A DNA stretch of 64,000 nt from Candidatus Protochlamydia phocaeensis (GCF_001545115.1 NZ_FCNU01000030.1:32976-96975), one strand, 5' to 3'. Shown: positions 1 through 8,752, counted from the stretch's first letter. The notes: generated from the letters alone by a model not told the origin. A program made the numbers and translations.

Positions 1-1179
1 AGCGTTAAGTTCCATCGCAGTGATTCCACCGGAGCGAGTAATCGTTGCATTCGCTCTTGCCATCATAGGAGCGATTTGCTGATCCGATTGGAAAGCAAGA
101 GGAACAACAGCTAAGTTTTGCGGATAATCGGCTTTTTGCCTTTCCGCCTCTACTAGATCGGCCACTTGCTTCATCAGAGAATTAGAACCCGGCACATGCT
201 TTCCACAGAAGGCAAAGAAACGAATAGGCTCTTTTGAATCGGATTTTTTAGCCCATTCAATCGTATTTTTTACATAATCTAATGTCGACTGAATAGATGT
301 TTGGCTGCCCAACATGAGAGCAAAAACCTTTTCATTTTCTTTTAAATCAAATTCTATAACCGAACCCTGCTCTGTTTCTTTAGTCGTTAATTTATCTTCT
401 CCCGTGCTCTTCTTAATTAAAGTCAATTCTTCTTCAGAAGCCTTTACTTGAAGCTGATTAATCTTTTCCCCTCTTTCGTTTTTAGCCTGCTGCTCGATAA
501 AAGTCGATCGAATAGGAGCTTCATCATACTTAATTTCTCCTCTTGCCAAAGACATGCCTGTATGACGCTTCCAAAACTCCTCTTCTGTCTGGCCTTTATA
601 GTCCAGCAAAGGAGAATTTGTGGTAATTAACGTGCAGACCTTGCGATCATTCGCACTCATTCTCTTAACTGCATTGTAAAAGTTCTCCGTGCGAGGCCCG
701 GGCAGCTCTGTCATGACAACAGACACTTTAATGGGCGGCTTGCCTAAACGGAAAACACGGTTAACAAAATTAGTTACGCGGACGGCTGCTACAATCGCTG
801 GATTGGCAACAGGCTGCAAATTAAGAACTGTCTCAACATCATGCTTGCGCAACCAGTAAAGTGTTTTTACAAAGGTTGGCAGAGCCATGGCAAGATCGCC
901 AAAATAGTGATACGTCAGTGGGCGATTAAGTCCATCAATATCTTCTTTCTTTTGATTTTGATTCCAAATATCTACTAAATAGCCACCAAGCCAATCGCCT
1001 AAGACATCCTTTAAAATATCTTTTGTAACAGTAGTAATTCTTTGGTCTGTTCCATTTAATTGATTTCTTTTCGCAATAAGTTTGTTAAGTTTATCGGCAG
1101 CTTGAACATGACCTCCGCCACACGAATTACTAATCATCAAACACTTTTGATTATCATTCATCAAATTGACTAAGTCCAT
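1..1179 (-). CDS. Glycosyltransferase-like protein (MGDG synthase/MurG-type fold), C-terminus off the window
   Basis: The frame is open from an ATG at 1179, preceded by AAGGATGAG as ribosome binding site, to the left edge, giving 393 residues without a stop. Near residue 17 it has SNSCGGGHVQAAD, like the glycine-rich N-terminal loop of MGDG-synthase/MurG-type GT-B glycosyltransferases (GGGH). The last visible residues, ITRSGGITAMEL, resemble the acceptor/nucleotide-sugar loop of that fold. No signal peptide or membrane segment is seen. The central part (about residues 170-280) is charged and does not match anything I recognise. It stands alone on the minus strand. Substrate is unknown; a host-directed glycosyltransferase or a lipid/cell-wall sugar transferase are both possible. 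The family call is inference from two loops. Confidence 0.55.
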   Translation of the reverse strand, partial: MDLVNLMNDNQKCLMISNSCGGGHVQAADKLNKLIAKRNQLNGTDQRITTVTKDILKDVLGDWLGGYLVDIWNQNQKKEDIDGLNRPLTYHYFGDLAMALPTFVKTLYWLRKHDVETVLNLQPVANPAIVAAVRVTNFVNRVFRLGKPPIKVSVVMTELPGPRTENFYNAVKRMSANDRKVCTLITTNSPLLDYKGQTEEEFWKRHTGMSLARGEIKYDEAPIRSTFIEQQAKNERGEKINQLQVKASEEELTLIKKSTGEDKLTTKETEQGSVIEFDLKENEKVFALMLGSQTSIQSTLDYVKNTIEWAKKSDSKEPIRFFAFCGKHVPGSNSLMKQVADLVEAERQKADYPQNLAVVPLAFQSDQQIAPMMARANATITRSGGITAMELNA

Positions 1180-1480
1180 TCTCTCATCCTTGTTTTAAAA
1201 CTCATTATTTTTAAAACTATTTTAAAATAAATCCATTTGTTTTGTTTTAAAGTATTATAAAATAATTATAAATTTTTTAATAGTAAAATTTAATATAAGC
1301 TTGATTTTCATTCAATCAATAAATTTCTCTAGTAAATGCTTTTTAAATGAGAAATTAAATGGTTATTAACCAGAGTTTGGAGTTCTTTTCCCTAGGGAGC
1401 GAAAGGTCTCCTAGGGGAAAAGAACTTGAATCTAGGCCATTAGCAGTTTTGAGAACTCCTTTTTAGGGGCCTAATAGATT
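1180..1480. other. AT-rich intergenic region with a composite A/B repeat
   Basis: Bases 1180-1360 are very AT-rich and hold the upstream region of the leftward glycosyltransferase-like gene. Bases 1368-1475 carry a palindromic repeat that combines the start of family A (CAGAGTTTGGAGTT) with the end of family B (GAATCTAGGCCATTAGCAG). No coding potential was seen. Confidence 0.6.
1381..1426. terminator. Strong palindrome downstream of the MATE gene, possible bidirectional terminator
   Basis: AGTTCTTTTCCCTAGG (1381-1396) pairs with CCTAGGGGAAAAGAACT (1410-1426) with one bulged G, loop 13 nt. It lies 55 bp past the stop of the leftward MATE gene. It belongs to the dispersed repeat, so it may be a mobile-element palindrome that now serves as terminator. 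Confidence 0.45.
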
Positions 1481-2854
1481 TTAAGATGAGCGTTGAGGGG
1501 CAATCAAAGAAAGGGCCTTCCAGCTGATATGCTTAAGGCGCCATCCATATAATAAGCCGGCTGTGAGACTGTAAAAAAGGCAAATTAAAGAGGCTGATTC
1601 AATTGTGCCTTTCTTTTCTACAATTAAAAAATACGTAGGTAGGACAAGGAAAACCCAAACAGATAAGGAACCGGCTATCATGAGAAAGACTGTATCTCCG
1701 GCAGCGGTCAGTACGCCGGAGAATAAAAGCCGGATGCCTTCAAATAAGAGATAAAAGCAAATATAGAACAGGCAGATTTTCAGACTCTCTTCTAAAGAAT
1801 GCAAAGTAACCGAAGAGGCGTCCGGCAAAAAATCGGAAGCAAGGCGATGGGAAAATAGCATAAACAGGCCAAGAAGAGCCAAAAAGAACAGACCATGCAG
1901 TCTGATGCCAGATAAAATGACCTGTTTGATCAAATGGATTTTTCGCGCGCCAATCAAATTGCCGGTCAAGGCTCCTGCCGCCTTACTGATGCCTTCTGCA
2001 AAAAAGAATAATAGAATGACAATGCTTTGGGAAATGCCCGCAATGGTGATATGGCGCTCGCTGACCAAGGTCATCATATAATAAAAAGAGGCCCATCCCA
2101 ATAATTCAATGACAATAAAGAGGGCTCCCGGAAAACCGATGCGTACGCATTGCCAAAAAGCTTTGGCTTGCAAGGCATAGCAATTAGTGCCATAAGTGGA
2201 CCGATTCGAAAAATTGAGGAAAACGGCCGCTAAAACAAGGGCTTGGAAGATCGAACTTCCGCTTGTGGCAATCGCAGCGCCTTTGACTCCCATAGGAGGC
2301 AAGAAATCTCCCATTCCAAAAATTAACAGATAGTCGAGTCCGGCATTGACGAGATTGGCTCCGATGGCCAGTCCTGTAATCAACCGAGTTTTGCCTTGTC
2401 CGATGAAAAAACCGCATAAAGCCCCATAAAGGGCAAAGCTTGGGCCAAACAGCATCATCCAACTGAAGTACTCTTTCTCTAGTTGATGGGCAGTCCCCGC
2501 TCCATAAAACCAATCTCCGCCGTAGAGGCTTAAGGGAATAAAGAAAAGAGCAGAAAATAGGCTTAGCCAAATCATTTGCCAGACAGGTTCGCCTAACCGT
2601 TTTTTGCATTCGGCTCCATTGTATTGAGCCACAAACACCTCGGCAATGCTTGCCAAAACCATCCATCCATAGACATAAGCCCATCCTAGTGTCATGGCAT
2701 TGGCGACAGCGTTAAAGGCTTCCAAGGAATAGCGCGCTAAAAAAAGACGGTCGACGAAGACCATAGACATGACGGATAAGGAAGACAGCATAAGAGGAAA
2801 AGCGATATGAATCAGCTCGCGCAAGCTTCCTTCTGGAAAACGGGTCAACGCCAT
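1481..2854 (-). CDS. MATE-family multidrug/metabolite efflux transporter
   Basis: About 457 residues with roughly 12 hydrophobic segments, the usual size and topology of MATE (NorM/DinF) antiporters that expel cationic compounds using a Na+ or H+ gradient across the inner membrane. The N-terminus, PLMLSSLSVMSMVFVDRLFLARYS, carries the family's MxxxxVDxxFLAR-type first helix. An ATG at 2866 is four codons upstream, but GAGAGG lies just before the ATG at 2854, so I prefer 2854. A second divergent MATE gene lies at 42615-44021 and shares the R(F/Y)P.GSL.E opening. It is monocistronic and divergent from the T3SS operon. Substrate cannot be told from sequence. Confidence 0.9.
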   Translation of the reverse strand: MALTRFPEGSLRELIHIAFPLMLSSLSVMSMVFVDRLFLARYSLEAFNAVANAMTLGWAYVYGWMVLASIAEVFVAQYNGAECKKRLGEPVWQMIWLSLFSALFFIPLSLYGGDWFYGAGTAHQLEKEYFSWMMLFGPSFALYGALCGFFIGQGKTRLITGLAIGANLVNAGLDYLLIFGMGDFLPPMGVKGAAIATSGSSIFQALVLAAVFLNFSNRSTYGTNCYALQAKAFWQCVRIGFPGALFIVIELLGWASFYYMMTLVSERHITIAGISQSIVILLFFFAEGISKAAGALTGNLIGARKIHLIKQVILSGIRLHGLFFLALLGLFMLFSHRLASDFLPDASSVTLHSLEESLKICLFYICFYLLFEGIRLLFSGVLTAAGDTVFLMIAGSLSVWVFLVLPTYFLIVEKKGTIESASLICLFYSLTAGLLYGWRLKHISWKALSLIAPQRSS

Positions 2855-3049
2855 AAAGCCTCTCATTTTAAATGTATAAGAAAAATAAAAGCAAAAATTC
2901 TAAGCTTTTATTTCTAATAAATCCATGGATAGGCTTCAAATTATAAAATAAAAAATCATTTTTTATGACCTCAAATAAGAACTATAGCAAAATTCGACGT
3001 TCTGCTAGCATCGAGAATCATAAATAAAGAACTTAATTCAGAGCAAACT

Positions 3050-4057
3050 ATGAGAAAAGACTTGATTGTAGCCGGCAATCGCTTCTTGCGCATTCTTTAT
3101 CAATTCATGACATTGTTTGTCATCATGGGCTTATTGACGGGATGCGAATCGCGCAAGATCATTGTCAACGGCTTGGATGAAAAAGAGGCCAATGAAATTC
3201 TGGTTTATCTCGCCACAAAAAACATCGATGCCGTTAAGGTTCAAGCAGCAGGCGGTGATGCAGGCGGCGGAGGAAAAGCAGTTTTATGGAATATTAGTGT
3301 AGAAGCCTCTCAAGCCAATGAAGCCATGGCGCTGTTAAATCAGGTTGGGCTTCCCCGTCGAAAAGGGCAAAGCTTATTAGGCATTTTTGCGAACACCTCC
3401 CTTGTTCCATCGGGAATGCAAGAAAAAGTCCGCTATCAAGCCGGATTGGCCGAACAAATTGCCAGCACGATTCGAAAAATTGACGGCATTTTGGATGCCG
3501 ACGTGCAAATTTCTTTTCCCGAAGAAGATCCTCTCAATCCAGGTGCAAACAAGCAAAAAATTACAGCCTCTGTCTATGTCAAGCATAATGGAATTCTGGA
3601 CGATCCCAATGCCCACTTAGTGACCCGCATTAAGCGTCTTGTGGCAGGCAGTATTAATGGATTGGATTATGACAACGTGACAGTGATTGGAGATCGAGCA
3701 CGCTATGGCGATACGTTAGGGCTATCCATGCCTCTTTCAGAAGAGGAAAAACAGTATGTGAATGTATGGTCCCTCATTATAGCGAAGGAATCCCTTACCC
3801 GTTTTCGCATCATCTTCTTTTCTTTTACCCTTTCTCTTGTTATTCTCTTACTAGCGTTAACTTGGCTGCTTTGGAAGTTTCTCCCCATTCTTAAGCAAGC
3901 AGGAGGAATTAAGCAATTGTTCTCTTTCCATCCCATCCATCCGGAGAATGTAGGAGCTGCGGCTTCCAAAGAAGTGGAAGCTGCGCCTAAAGAGGAGGTT
4001 AAGCCGGCTGCAGGTGAAGATAGCGATACGGCTAATAAGGGAATTGATGAGACTTAA
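3050..4057 (+). CDS. sctJ: Type III secretion inner-membrane ring lipoprotein SctJ (YscJ/CdsJ)
   Basis: A 335-residue YscJ/PrgK/FliF-type protein that forms the inner-membrane ring of the injectisome. A signal peptide ends in the lipobox LLTGC, with the lipidated Cys at residue 32. Two ring-building domains follow, including the family motif RRKGQSLLGIF and a BADVQISFP-like strand (LDADVQISFPEEDP). A C-terminal membrane helix lies at about 253-276, followed by an acidic/alanine-rich tail. It is the first gene of a rightward block sctJ-(sctK)-sctL-sctR-sctS-sctT with gaps of 33 bp or less, the same order I recall for cdsJ to cdsT (CT559-CT564) in C. trachomatis. Very sure of the call. Confidence 0.95.
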   Translation: MRKDLIVAGNRFLRILYQFMTLFVIMGLLTGCESRKIIVNGLDEKEANEILVYLATKNIDAVKVQAAGGDAGGGGKAVLWNISVEASQANEAMALLNQVGLPRRKGQSLLGIFANTSLVPSGMQEKVRYQAGLAEQIASTIRKIDGILDADVQISFPEEDPLNPGANKQKITASVYVKHNGILDDPNAHLVTRIKRLVAGSINGLDYDNVTVIGDRARYGDTLGLSMPLSEEEKQYVNVWSLIIAKESLTRFRIIFFSFTLSLVILLLALTWLLWKFLPILKQAGGIKQLFSFHPIHPENVGAAASKEVEAAPKEEVKPAAGEDSDTANKGIDET

Positions 4058-4089
4058 TTGTCTACAGCCTATTTAAGAAGAGGAAAGTT

Positions 4090-4932
4090 ATGGATAAAAG
4101 AGGCTGGATGATGTTCAAAGTCTTCATCAATCGCTACAATCCCAAAGCGGGCGAAACGCTATTGAAATTTCTTCCAGAAGAAGACAGGCGAGTCGCGCTT
4201 AGTCAAGATATTCTTTCTTCCGACCTTGCCCCTCTTCTTTATCAGCCTCATAAGCTATTCGAACGCATGCATTATTCTTGGATCCAGCCTCTGCTGGAGC
4301 AATTTCCCGAGCGGCTGCATCCCCTTGTCACAGCGGCTTTAACGGCTGAGCAAGTGTCGGGCTTAACCGCTTCTCCTCCGCTTGTCAGTGTAGCAGACCC
4401 CGTCCGCACCTTTATCATCAATCAGCTATACACCCTATTGAAGGCGGATGAGCACCTTCCTTTGGAGTATTTGCCAGAGGCCGAATTTTCTCCTTTGGCC
4501 AAATGGGACAAAAACAAGCTGATCTTGCTGATTGATTTATTAGGACTGCATGATTTGGCTTCCGAGGTGCGCCACATTGTCAACAAAAACCATTTAAAAA
4601 ACATTTATAGCTGCCTATCATCCAAACAGCTTTATTACTTAAATGTTTGCCTCCATCAAAAAGAAACCATTATTGCTCCTAAGCTGGGCATTGACCCCTC
4701 TAAGAAAGATTGCAAAACCCTCAAGCGGATTGTTCATCGCCGTGGGCTTTTGCGTTTGGGAAAAGCGCTCTGTGGGCAGCATCCCGATCTAGTCTGGTAC
4801 ATTGCTCATGTGTTAGACATAGGCAGGGGAAAAATGCTATTAAAGACCTATCAGTCGGACTCTTCCCCGAAGGTCACTCCATTTTTAAAAACGCAAGTCA
4901 TCAACCTTATGAATTTCCTAAAAAGCGAGTAG
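4090..4932 (+). CDS. T3SS sorting-platform candidate (SctK position, CT560-like)
   Basis: A 280-residue soluble, leucine-rich helical protein with no signal or membrane segment. It starts at an ATG preceded by AGAGGAAAG, 33 bp after sctJ, and ends three bases before the GTG of sctL. Its place between sctJ and sctL is where Chlamydia has CT560 and where other injectisomes have sctK. SctK sequences diverge strongly, so the identification rests on position and helical character more than on motifs. If right, it would link the cytoplasmic sorting platform to the membrane ring. N-terminal LLKFLPEEDRR is faintly reminiscent of switch proteins. Confidence 0.65.
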   Translation: MDKRGWMMFKVFINRYNPKAGETLLKFLPEEDRRVALSQDILSSDLAPLLYQPHKLFERMHYSWIQPLLEQFPERLHPLVTAALTAEQVSGLTASPPLVSVADPVRTFIINQLYTLLKADEHLPLEYLPEAEFSPLAKWDKNKLILLIDLLGLHDLASEVRHIVNKNHLKNIYSCLSSKQLYYLNVCLHQKETIIAPKLGIDPSKKDCKTLKRIVHRRGLLRLGKALCGQHPDLVWYIAHVLDIGRGKMLLKTYQSDSSPKVTPFLKTQVINLMNFLKSE

Positions 4933-4935
4933 ACT

Positions 4936-5589
4936 GTGAGCAAAAAGTTTTTTAGCCTCATTTATGGAGACCACATCCACATCGCCCCTAAGACCAAGCA
5001 TATCCCTGCAGATAATTTTTCCACTTTATTAGAGGCCGGCGAAGTCCTGGAGCACATTAAACAAGATGCGGAAAAATATCGCATGCAAGTCGCTCAGGAA
5101 TGCGAAGAGATAAAAGAAAAAGCCCACAAAGAAGGCTATGAAGAAGGCTTTGCCAAATGGGCCGAACATCTTGTTAATCTTGAAAAAGAAATTGAATCGG
5201 TCCATAAGGAACTGCAGCAACTTGTCATTCCCGTTGCGCTAAAAGCAGCCCAAAAAATTGTGGGAAGGGAAATTGAGCTTTCAGAAGACGTCATTGTCGA
5301 TATCGTGGCTGCCAATTTAAAAGCTGTTGCCCAGCACAAGAAAATCACTATCTATGTCAATAAAAAAGATTTAGAGATTCTAGAGAAAAATAAGCCGCGC
5401 CTCCGGGATTTGTTTGAAAGCTTAGAAAGCTTGTCCATTCGCCCGCGCGATGATGTTGCCCCTGGCGGCTGTGTGATTGAAACAGAAATCGGCATTATCA
5501 ACGCCCAGTTGGAACACCGCTGGCGCGTTTTAGAAAAAGCATTCGAGAAATTGGCCAAAAATAATATTGAGCCTGCAAAAAGCAGCTAA
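4936..5589 (+). CDS. sctL: Type III secretion ATPase regulator SctL (CdsL/FliH-like)
   Basis: 217 residues, the usual size of SctL/FliH stators that hold and inhibit the secretion ATPase SctN. A long charged helix (about 35-95; KEKAHKEGYEEGFAKW) has the FliH-like GxxxG-type spacing, followed by the conserved C-terminal domain (VALKAAQKIVGREIEL ... VAPGGCVIETEIGIINA). The start is a GTG at 4936, three bases after the preceding stop, so translation is probably coupled. It acts in the cytoplasm at the base of the injectisome. The ATPase itself is not in this window. Confidence 0.93.
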   Translation: MSKKFFSLIYGDHIHIAPKTKHIPADNFSTLLEAGEVLEHIKQDAEKYRMQVAQECEEIKEKAHKEGYEEGFAKWAEHLVNLEKEIESVHKELQQLVIPVALKAAQKIVGREIELSEDVIVDIVAANLKAVAQHKKITIYVNKKDLEILEKNKPRLRDLFESLESLSIRPRDDVAPGGCVIETEIGIINAQLEHRWRVLEKAFEKLAKNNIEPAKSS

Positions 5590-5597
5590 GGTGTCAT

Positions 5598-6614
5598 ATG
5601 TATCTATCCAAGCTTTGTTCTTTTAAATCAGCTTTCTGTCTGCTAGCTATTTTGGCCGTTCTCAGCCTGGCTCCCGACTCCCTTTATTCTCAAGCCACCT
5701 CGACGCCAGCTGCTAACGCCTCTTCCACCAATGCTGCTTCGACCAATCCTTCAACTCCGGCAACTGCATCCCCATCGGCACCAACTTCAGCGTCGCGATC
5801 GACGACCAGCACGACCCCTTCTGTCATTAAGCCTTTAAAACCAATTCCAAGGCCTCCCGCTCCGGCTTATCCTCCCAAGAAGCCGACACTGACCCCCGAA
5901 CAAGAGTCCTACCAAGCCTCGGAAGCGGTTGCATCCAACTTCAAACGGCCTTCGCTTGTGACACAGGCGGTCATGCTGACGCTCTTGTCGCTTATGCCGT
6001 TCATCATTATGATTTTGACTTCTTTCTTAAAGATTGTCATTGTCCTTTCTCTTTTGCGAACAGCGCTAGGCGTTCAACAAGCGCCCCCAAACCAAATCAT
6101 CAACGGCGTGGCCTTTTTGATCAGCTTATTTATCATGTATCCCACCGCCATCAAAATGTATGATGCAGCGCAAACCGTTATCAACCAATCCCAAGTGCCG
6201 GACTCTCTTCTTTCACCTGCTTCCTCCACCTATGTCATCGACGTAGCCGCTGCGGCAGCCGGACCCATGAAAGATTACTTAAAGAGAAATAGTTCGCCCA
6301 GGCACCAAGCGCTCTTTTATCGCTTGGTCTACCGCGGGCTGCCAGACGATTACCGCGCCACCTTAAAGCCAGATGATATCATCGTATTAGTCCCTTCCTA
6401 TATCACTGGGCAGTTAAAAGACGCATTTGAAATCGGCGTTTTGATCTACATCCCCTTCTTTGTCATCGACCTTGTGACCTCCAATATTTTATTGGCGATG
6501 GGGATGATGATGCTTTCTCCCGTTACGATCTCCATGCCATTAAAACTCTTCTTATTAGTGATGCTAGATGGATGGACGATTCTCATTGAAGGGCTAGTCA
6601 AAACATTCCAATAA
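5598..6614 (+). CDS. sctR: Type III secretion export apparatus protein SctR (CdsR)
   Basis: 338 residues; the C-terminal 210 are the SctR/FliP family (LTSFLKIVIVLSLLRTALG, QAPPNQIINGVAFLISLFI, FEIGVLIYIPFFVIDLV), which with SctS and SctT builds the helical export gate in the inner membrane. Before it come an apparent signal peptide (residues 1-31) and an unusual Ser/Thr/Ala/Pro linker of about 70 residues ending in repeated proline motifs. Canonical SctR proteins are about 215-220 residues. FliP has a cleaved signal but not such a linker; chlamydial CdsR is also long as I recall. It follows sctL by 8 bp. Confidence 0.95.
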   Translation: MYLSKLCSFKSAFCLLAILAVLSLAPDSLYSQATSTPAANASSTNAASTNPSTPATASPSAPTSASRSTTSTTPSVIKPLKPIPRPPAPAYPPKKPTLTPEQESYQASEAVASNFKRPSLVTQAVMLTLLSLMPFIIMILTSFLKIVIVLSLLRTALGVQQAPPNQIINGVAFLISLFIMYPTAIKMYDAAQTVINQSQVPDSLLSPASSTYVIDVAAAAAGPMKDYLKRNSSPRHQALFYRLVYRGLPDDYRATLKPDDIIVLVPSYITGQLKDAFEIGVLIYIPFFVIDLVTSNILLAMGMMMLSPVTISMPLKLFLLVMLDGWTILIEGLVKTFQ

Positions 6615-6627
6615 GGGGCTTTACACC

Positions 6628-6912
6628 ATGTTTCAATCACAAGTCATTCAGCTCGCTTACCAAGGGATGCTACTGATTCTAATTCTTTCCGCTCCCCCCA
6701 TCTTAGTCAGCATGTTCTTTGGAATTATTGTCGCCATTTTTCAGGCGGCCACGCAAATTCAGGAACAAACGCTCTCTTTCACCATTAAGCTGGTGGCCGT
6801 GACGTTGACCTTGATGTTTTTGGGAGGATGGCTGGGATCGCAAATTATGTCTTTTGCCAATGATATTTTCGTAAATTTTCCTCAATGGAGTGTGCTTAGC
6901 AGCAAAAACTAG
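6628..6912 (+). CDS. sctS: Type III secretion export apparatus protein SctS (CdsS)
   Basis: 94 residues with two membrane helices (about 14-37 and 52-75), the standard SctS/FliQ size. The family core is present: ISAPPILVSMFFGIIVAIFQAATQIQEQTLSF-type loop (written here in part: AIFQAATQIQEQTLSF). It assembles with SctR and SctT into the export gate. The start is 13 bp after sctR behind a GGGGC-type site. Confidence 0.95.
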   Translation: MFQSQVIQLAYQGMLLILILSAPPILVSMFFGIIVAIFQAATQIQEQTLSFTIKLVAVTLTLMFLGGWLGSQIMSFANDIFVNFPQWSVLSSKN

Positions 6913-6944
6913 GCGCAAGAAGGCAAGAATAAGGCAGCTTTCTT

Positions 6945-7787
6945 ATGACAGAAGACTATGTTTCTCTGTACATCAATACAGCATTTTCTCTTAATGATCC
7001 GTTGGCGTTCTTCGGCCTATTCTTTCTTTTTTTGGGCAGAATGCTGCCCATTATAGCCTTGGCTCCCTTTTTCGGCGCGCGCGTCCTTCCCCATCCCGTC
7101 AAAGTCGCCTTGGGCATTTCTTTTTTTGCCATTTTTTTTCCCCAGCTTATCTTTGTCACGACGACTCCGCTTGACTTCAATCTGTGGCTGGTCCTTTATT
7201 TGATCAAAGAGATTTTTGTGGGCATTCTCATCGGCTATATGATCAGCCTTCCCTTTATTATTGTGCAAAACGCAGGGATTCTCATCGACCACCAACGCGG
7301 AGCCTCCAGCTTGATGGTCAACGACCCGACGATCCAAAACCAGTCCTCTCCTCTCGGCACCCTTTTTAACCTCGTCCTCATCTACCTCTTTTTCATGATC
7401 GACGGCCCTTTCGTCGTATTGGACATCGTTTCCCAATCGTACAATTACCTCCCTCCCGATAAGTTCATCAACGGCAGTTTCTTCGACTTCAATTCGAAAT
7501 ATTTTACCGATATTATGGGCATCATGGGCAAAGTCATGATTTCCAGCACCCAGCTGGCAGCTCCTGCCCTCATCATCATTTTGATGACAGATTTTTTTCT
7601 GGGAATCGCCAATCGCTTGGCTCCCCAAGTCCAAATCACCTTTTTGGGCATGCCCCTCAAATCTTTATTGGCGCTGGCCATTGTCTTCTTCGGCTGGCAG
7701 CTATTCACCAAGCAACTTGTCGACGACAGCTATACCTGGCTCAATTACCTCTACTTGCTTATCCAGCAGTTCCAGCCGGCTACTTAA
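6945..7787 (+). CDS. sctT: Type III secretion export apparatus protein SctT (CdsT)
   Basis: 280 residues, about seven hydrophobic segments, SctT/FliR/YscT family. Recognisable stretches are LGRMLPIIALAPFFGAR near residue 30, the amphipathic KEIFVGILIGYMISLPF region near 90, and DFFLGIANRLAPQVQITFLGMPLK near 215, which is the family signature around F.LG...R..PQ. It is the last gene of the T3SS block; no further secretion genes follow, and the next gene has its own promoter. Function is the plug/seal of the export gate in the inner membrane. Confidence 0.95.
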   Translation: MTEDYVSLYINTAFSLNDPLAFFGLFFLFLGRMLPIIALAPFFGARVLPHPVKVALGISFFAIFFPQLIFVTTTPLDFNLWLVLYLIKEIFVGILIGYMISLPFIIVQNAGILIDHQRGASSLMVNDPTIQNQSSPLGTLFNLVLIYLFFMIDGPFVVLDIVSQSYNYLPPDKFINGSFFDFNSKYFTDIMGIMGKVMISSTQLAAPALIIILMTDFFLGIANRLAPQVQITFLGMPLKSLLALAIVFFGWQLFTKQLVDDSYTWLNYLYLLIQQFQPAT

Positions 7788-7925
7788 GAAGCCCCTCTCT
7801 GTTTCCGAAATAGCCGGATTATCTAAGGGATTTTCAACAGGCAGCAAACAGGCCTATTTAATTTTATAACGAACTTCAAAAATATTTTAAAAATCAAAAC
7901 AGCTTAAACTAAAACTAAAATTAAA

Positions 7926-7954
7926 TTGATTTAATCAAATAACTTAACTATATT
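7926..7954 (+). promoter_or_regulatory. Predicted sigma-70/66-type promoter of the F-box-like gene
   Basis: TTGATT (7926-7931), a 17-base spacer and TATATT (7949-7954) lie 43 bp before the ATG at 7997, in a very AT-rich stretch. AAAGGA is positioned as ribosome binding site. This supports separate transcription from the T3SS operon. Confidence 0.6.
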
Positions 7955-7996
7955 TTTTATCGCTAATTTTTATTATTTAAATAAAAGGAATTCAAT

Positions 7997-8707
7997 ATGG
8001 TCGCTCCTGCTCATAATTTATCCGGCCTGTCAGCTGAATTTTGGCAGCTCCTTGATGGACAATTGGATATGCAAACTATCCTAAATCTGCATGCCACTTG
8101 CCACAAAGGGCGAAAAGTTATCAATCCCCACTTTATCCTGGCCCAGCAAGTATCTGAATTAGCCCGAAAAGCGAATCTGTCTTCTTCTCAAGGTTATTGC
8201 TCAAAGAATTCCCAGCGCGTCTATGCACTTATTCAAAAGGAAGGGATTCAGAAATATATGCAAGGCTTCATCCAAGAAGATTGTACGCTTGATGCAGCCA
8301 AAAGAGATCTGCAAGCGCAGTATAATCGATTGCAATGGACGGAAAAAAAAGAACTGTCTCCGGTTTCATTAAAGCATATCTATGGCACTGTAAAAGCGAT
8401 TGCAAGCATCAAAGCCGATTATCAGCTCGCTAAAAAAGTTGCTGAGGCGGCCAGCGGAGTCTCCTTATTGGAACAGCACTATTTATCAAATGATGTGGAT
8501 ACTGTTTACGACCATATTAAATCAAATGGGTTGGATAACTACATTCAGAAATTGTCCCTGGAACTGTTTTGTTCAAGAGGAACGGACTATGAAGAGAGCC
8601 AAAATATTTTTAACAAAATTGGCTATCAATACGAAACGCGTTGGGATGGCTACAGCCATCAATGCCAAATCAAAAAATTAACTCTGCCGTCCTTGGCCGA
8701 TCTCTAA
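7997..8707 (+). CDS. F-box-like N-terminus plus duplicated unknown domain, candidate host-directed protein
   Basis: 236 residues, soluble. Residues 8-46 (LSAEFWQLLDGQLDMQTILNLHATCHKGR within) follow the F-box pattern LP.E.W..I...LD..SLL.L..TC. F-box proteins recruit substrates to host SCF ubiquitin ligases, and environmental chlamydiae are known for expanded ubiquitin-related families. The rest holds two copies of a motif: RVYALIQKEGIQKYMQGFIQE (around 75-95) and TVYDHIKSNGLDNYIQKLSLE (around 170-190), each followed by an Asp/Glu-rich helix. I do not recognise this repeat. It has its own promoter. The F-box call is pattern-based and should be treated as a candidate. Confidence 0.55.
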   Translation: MVAPAHNLSGLSAEFWQLLDGQLDMQTILNLHATCHKGRKVINPHFILAQQVSELARKANLSSSQGYCSKNSQRVYALIQKEGIQKYMQGFIQEDCTLDAAKRDLQAQYNRLQWTEKKELSPVSLKHIYGTVKAIASIKADYQLAKKVAEAASGVSLLEQHYLSNDVDTVYDHIKSNGLDNYIQKLSLELFCSRGTDYEESQNIFNKIGYQYETRWDGYSHQCQIKKLTLPSLADL

Positions 8708-8752
8708 AGAGATCAGCCAAGAAAGCTTTACCTCTCTTTCAGAGAGGTAAAG
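8699..8752. terminator. Two consecutive perfect hairpins at the end of the F-box-like gene
   Basis: GATCTCT/AGAGATC (8699-8705 with 8708-8714) overlaps the stop codon. CTTTACCTCTCT (8726-8737) pairs perfectly with AGAGAGGTAAAG (8741-8752) around a 3-nt loop. No T-run follows, so termination would be atypical; the stems may instead protect the mRNA 3' end. Confidence 0.45.

Noticed and set aside
448..630. 60-codon plus-strand frame near the left edge
   Set aside because: Antisense to the partial glycosyltransferase-like gene, which is open for 393 codons with a good ribosome binding site.
2184..2684. 166-codon minus-strand frame
   Set aside because: Shifted-frame shadow of the MATE gene.
7017..7634. 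205-codon open frame on the minus strand
   Set aside because: Antisense to sctT, very charged low-quality composition caused by the hydrophobic sense strand.
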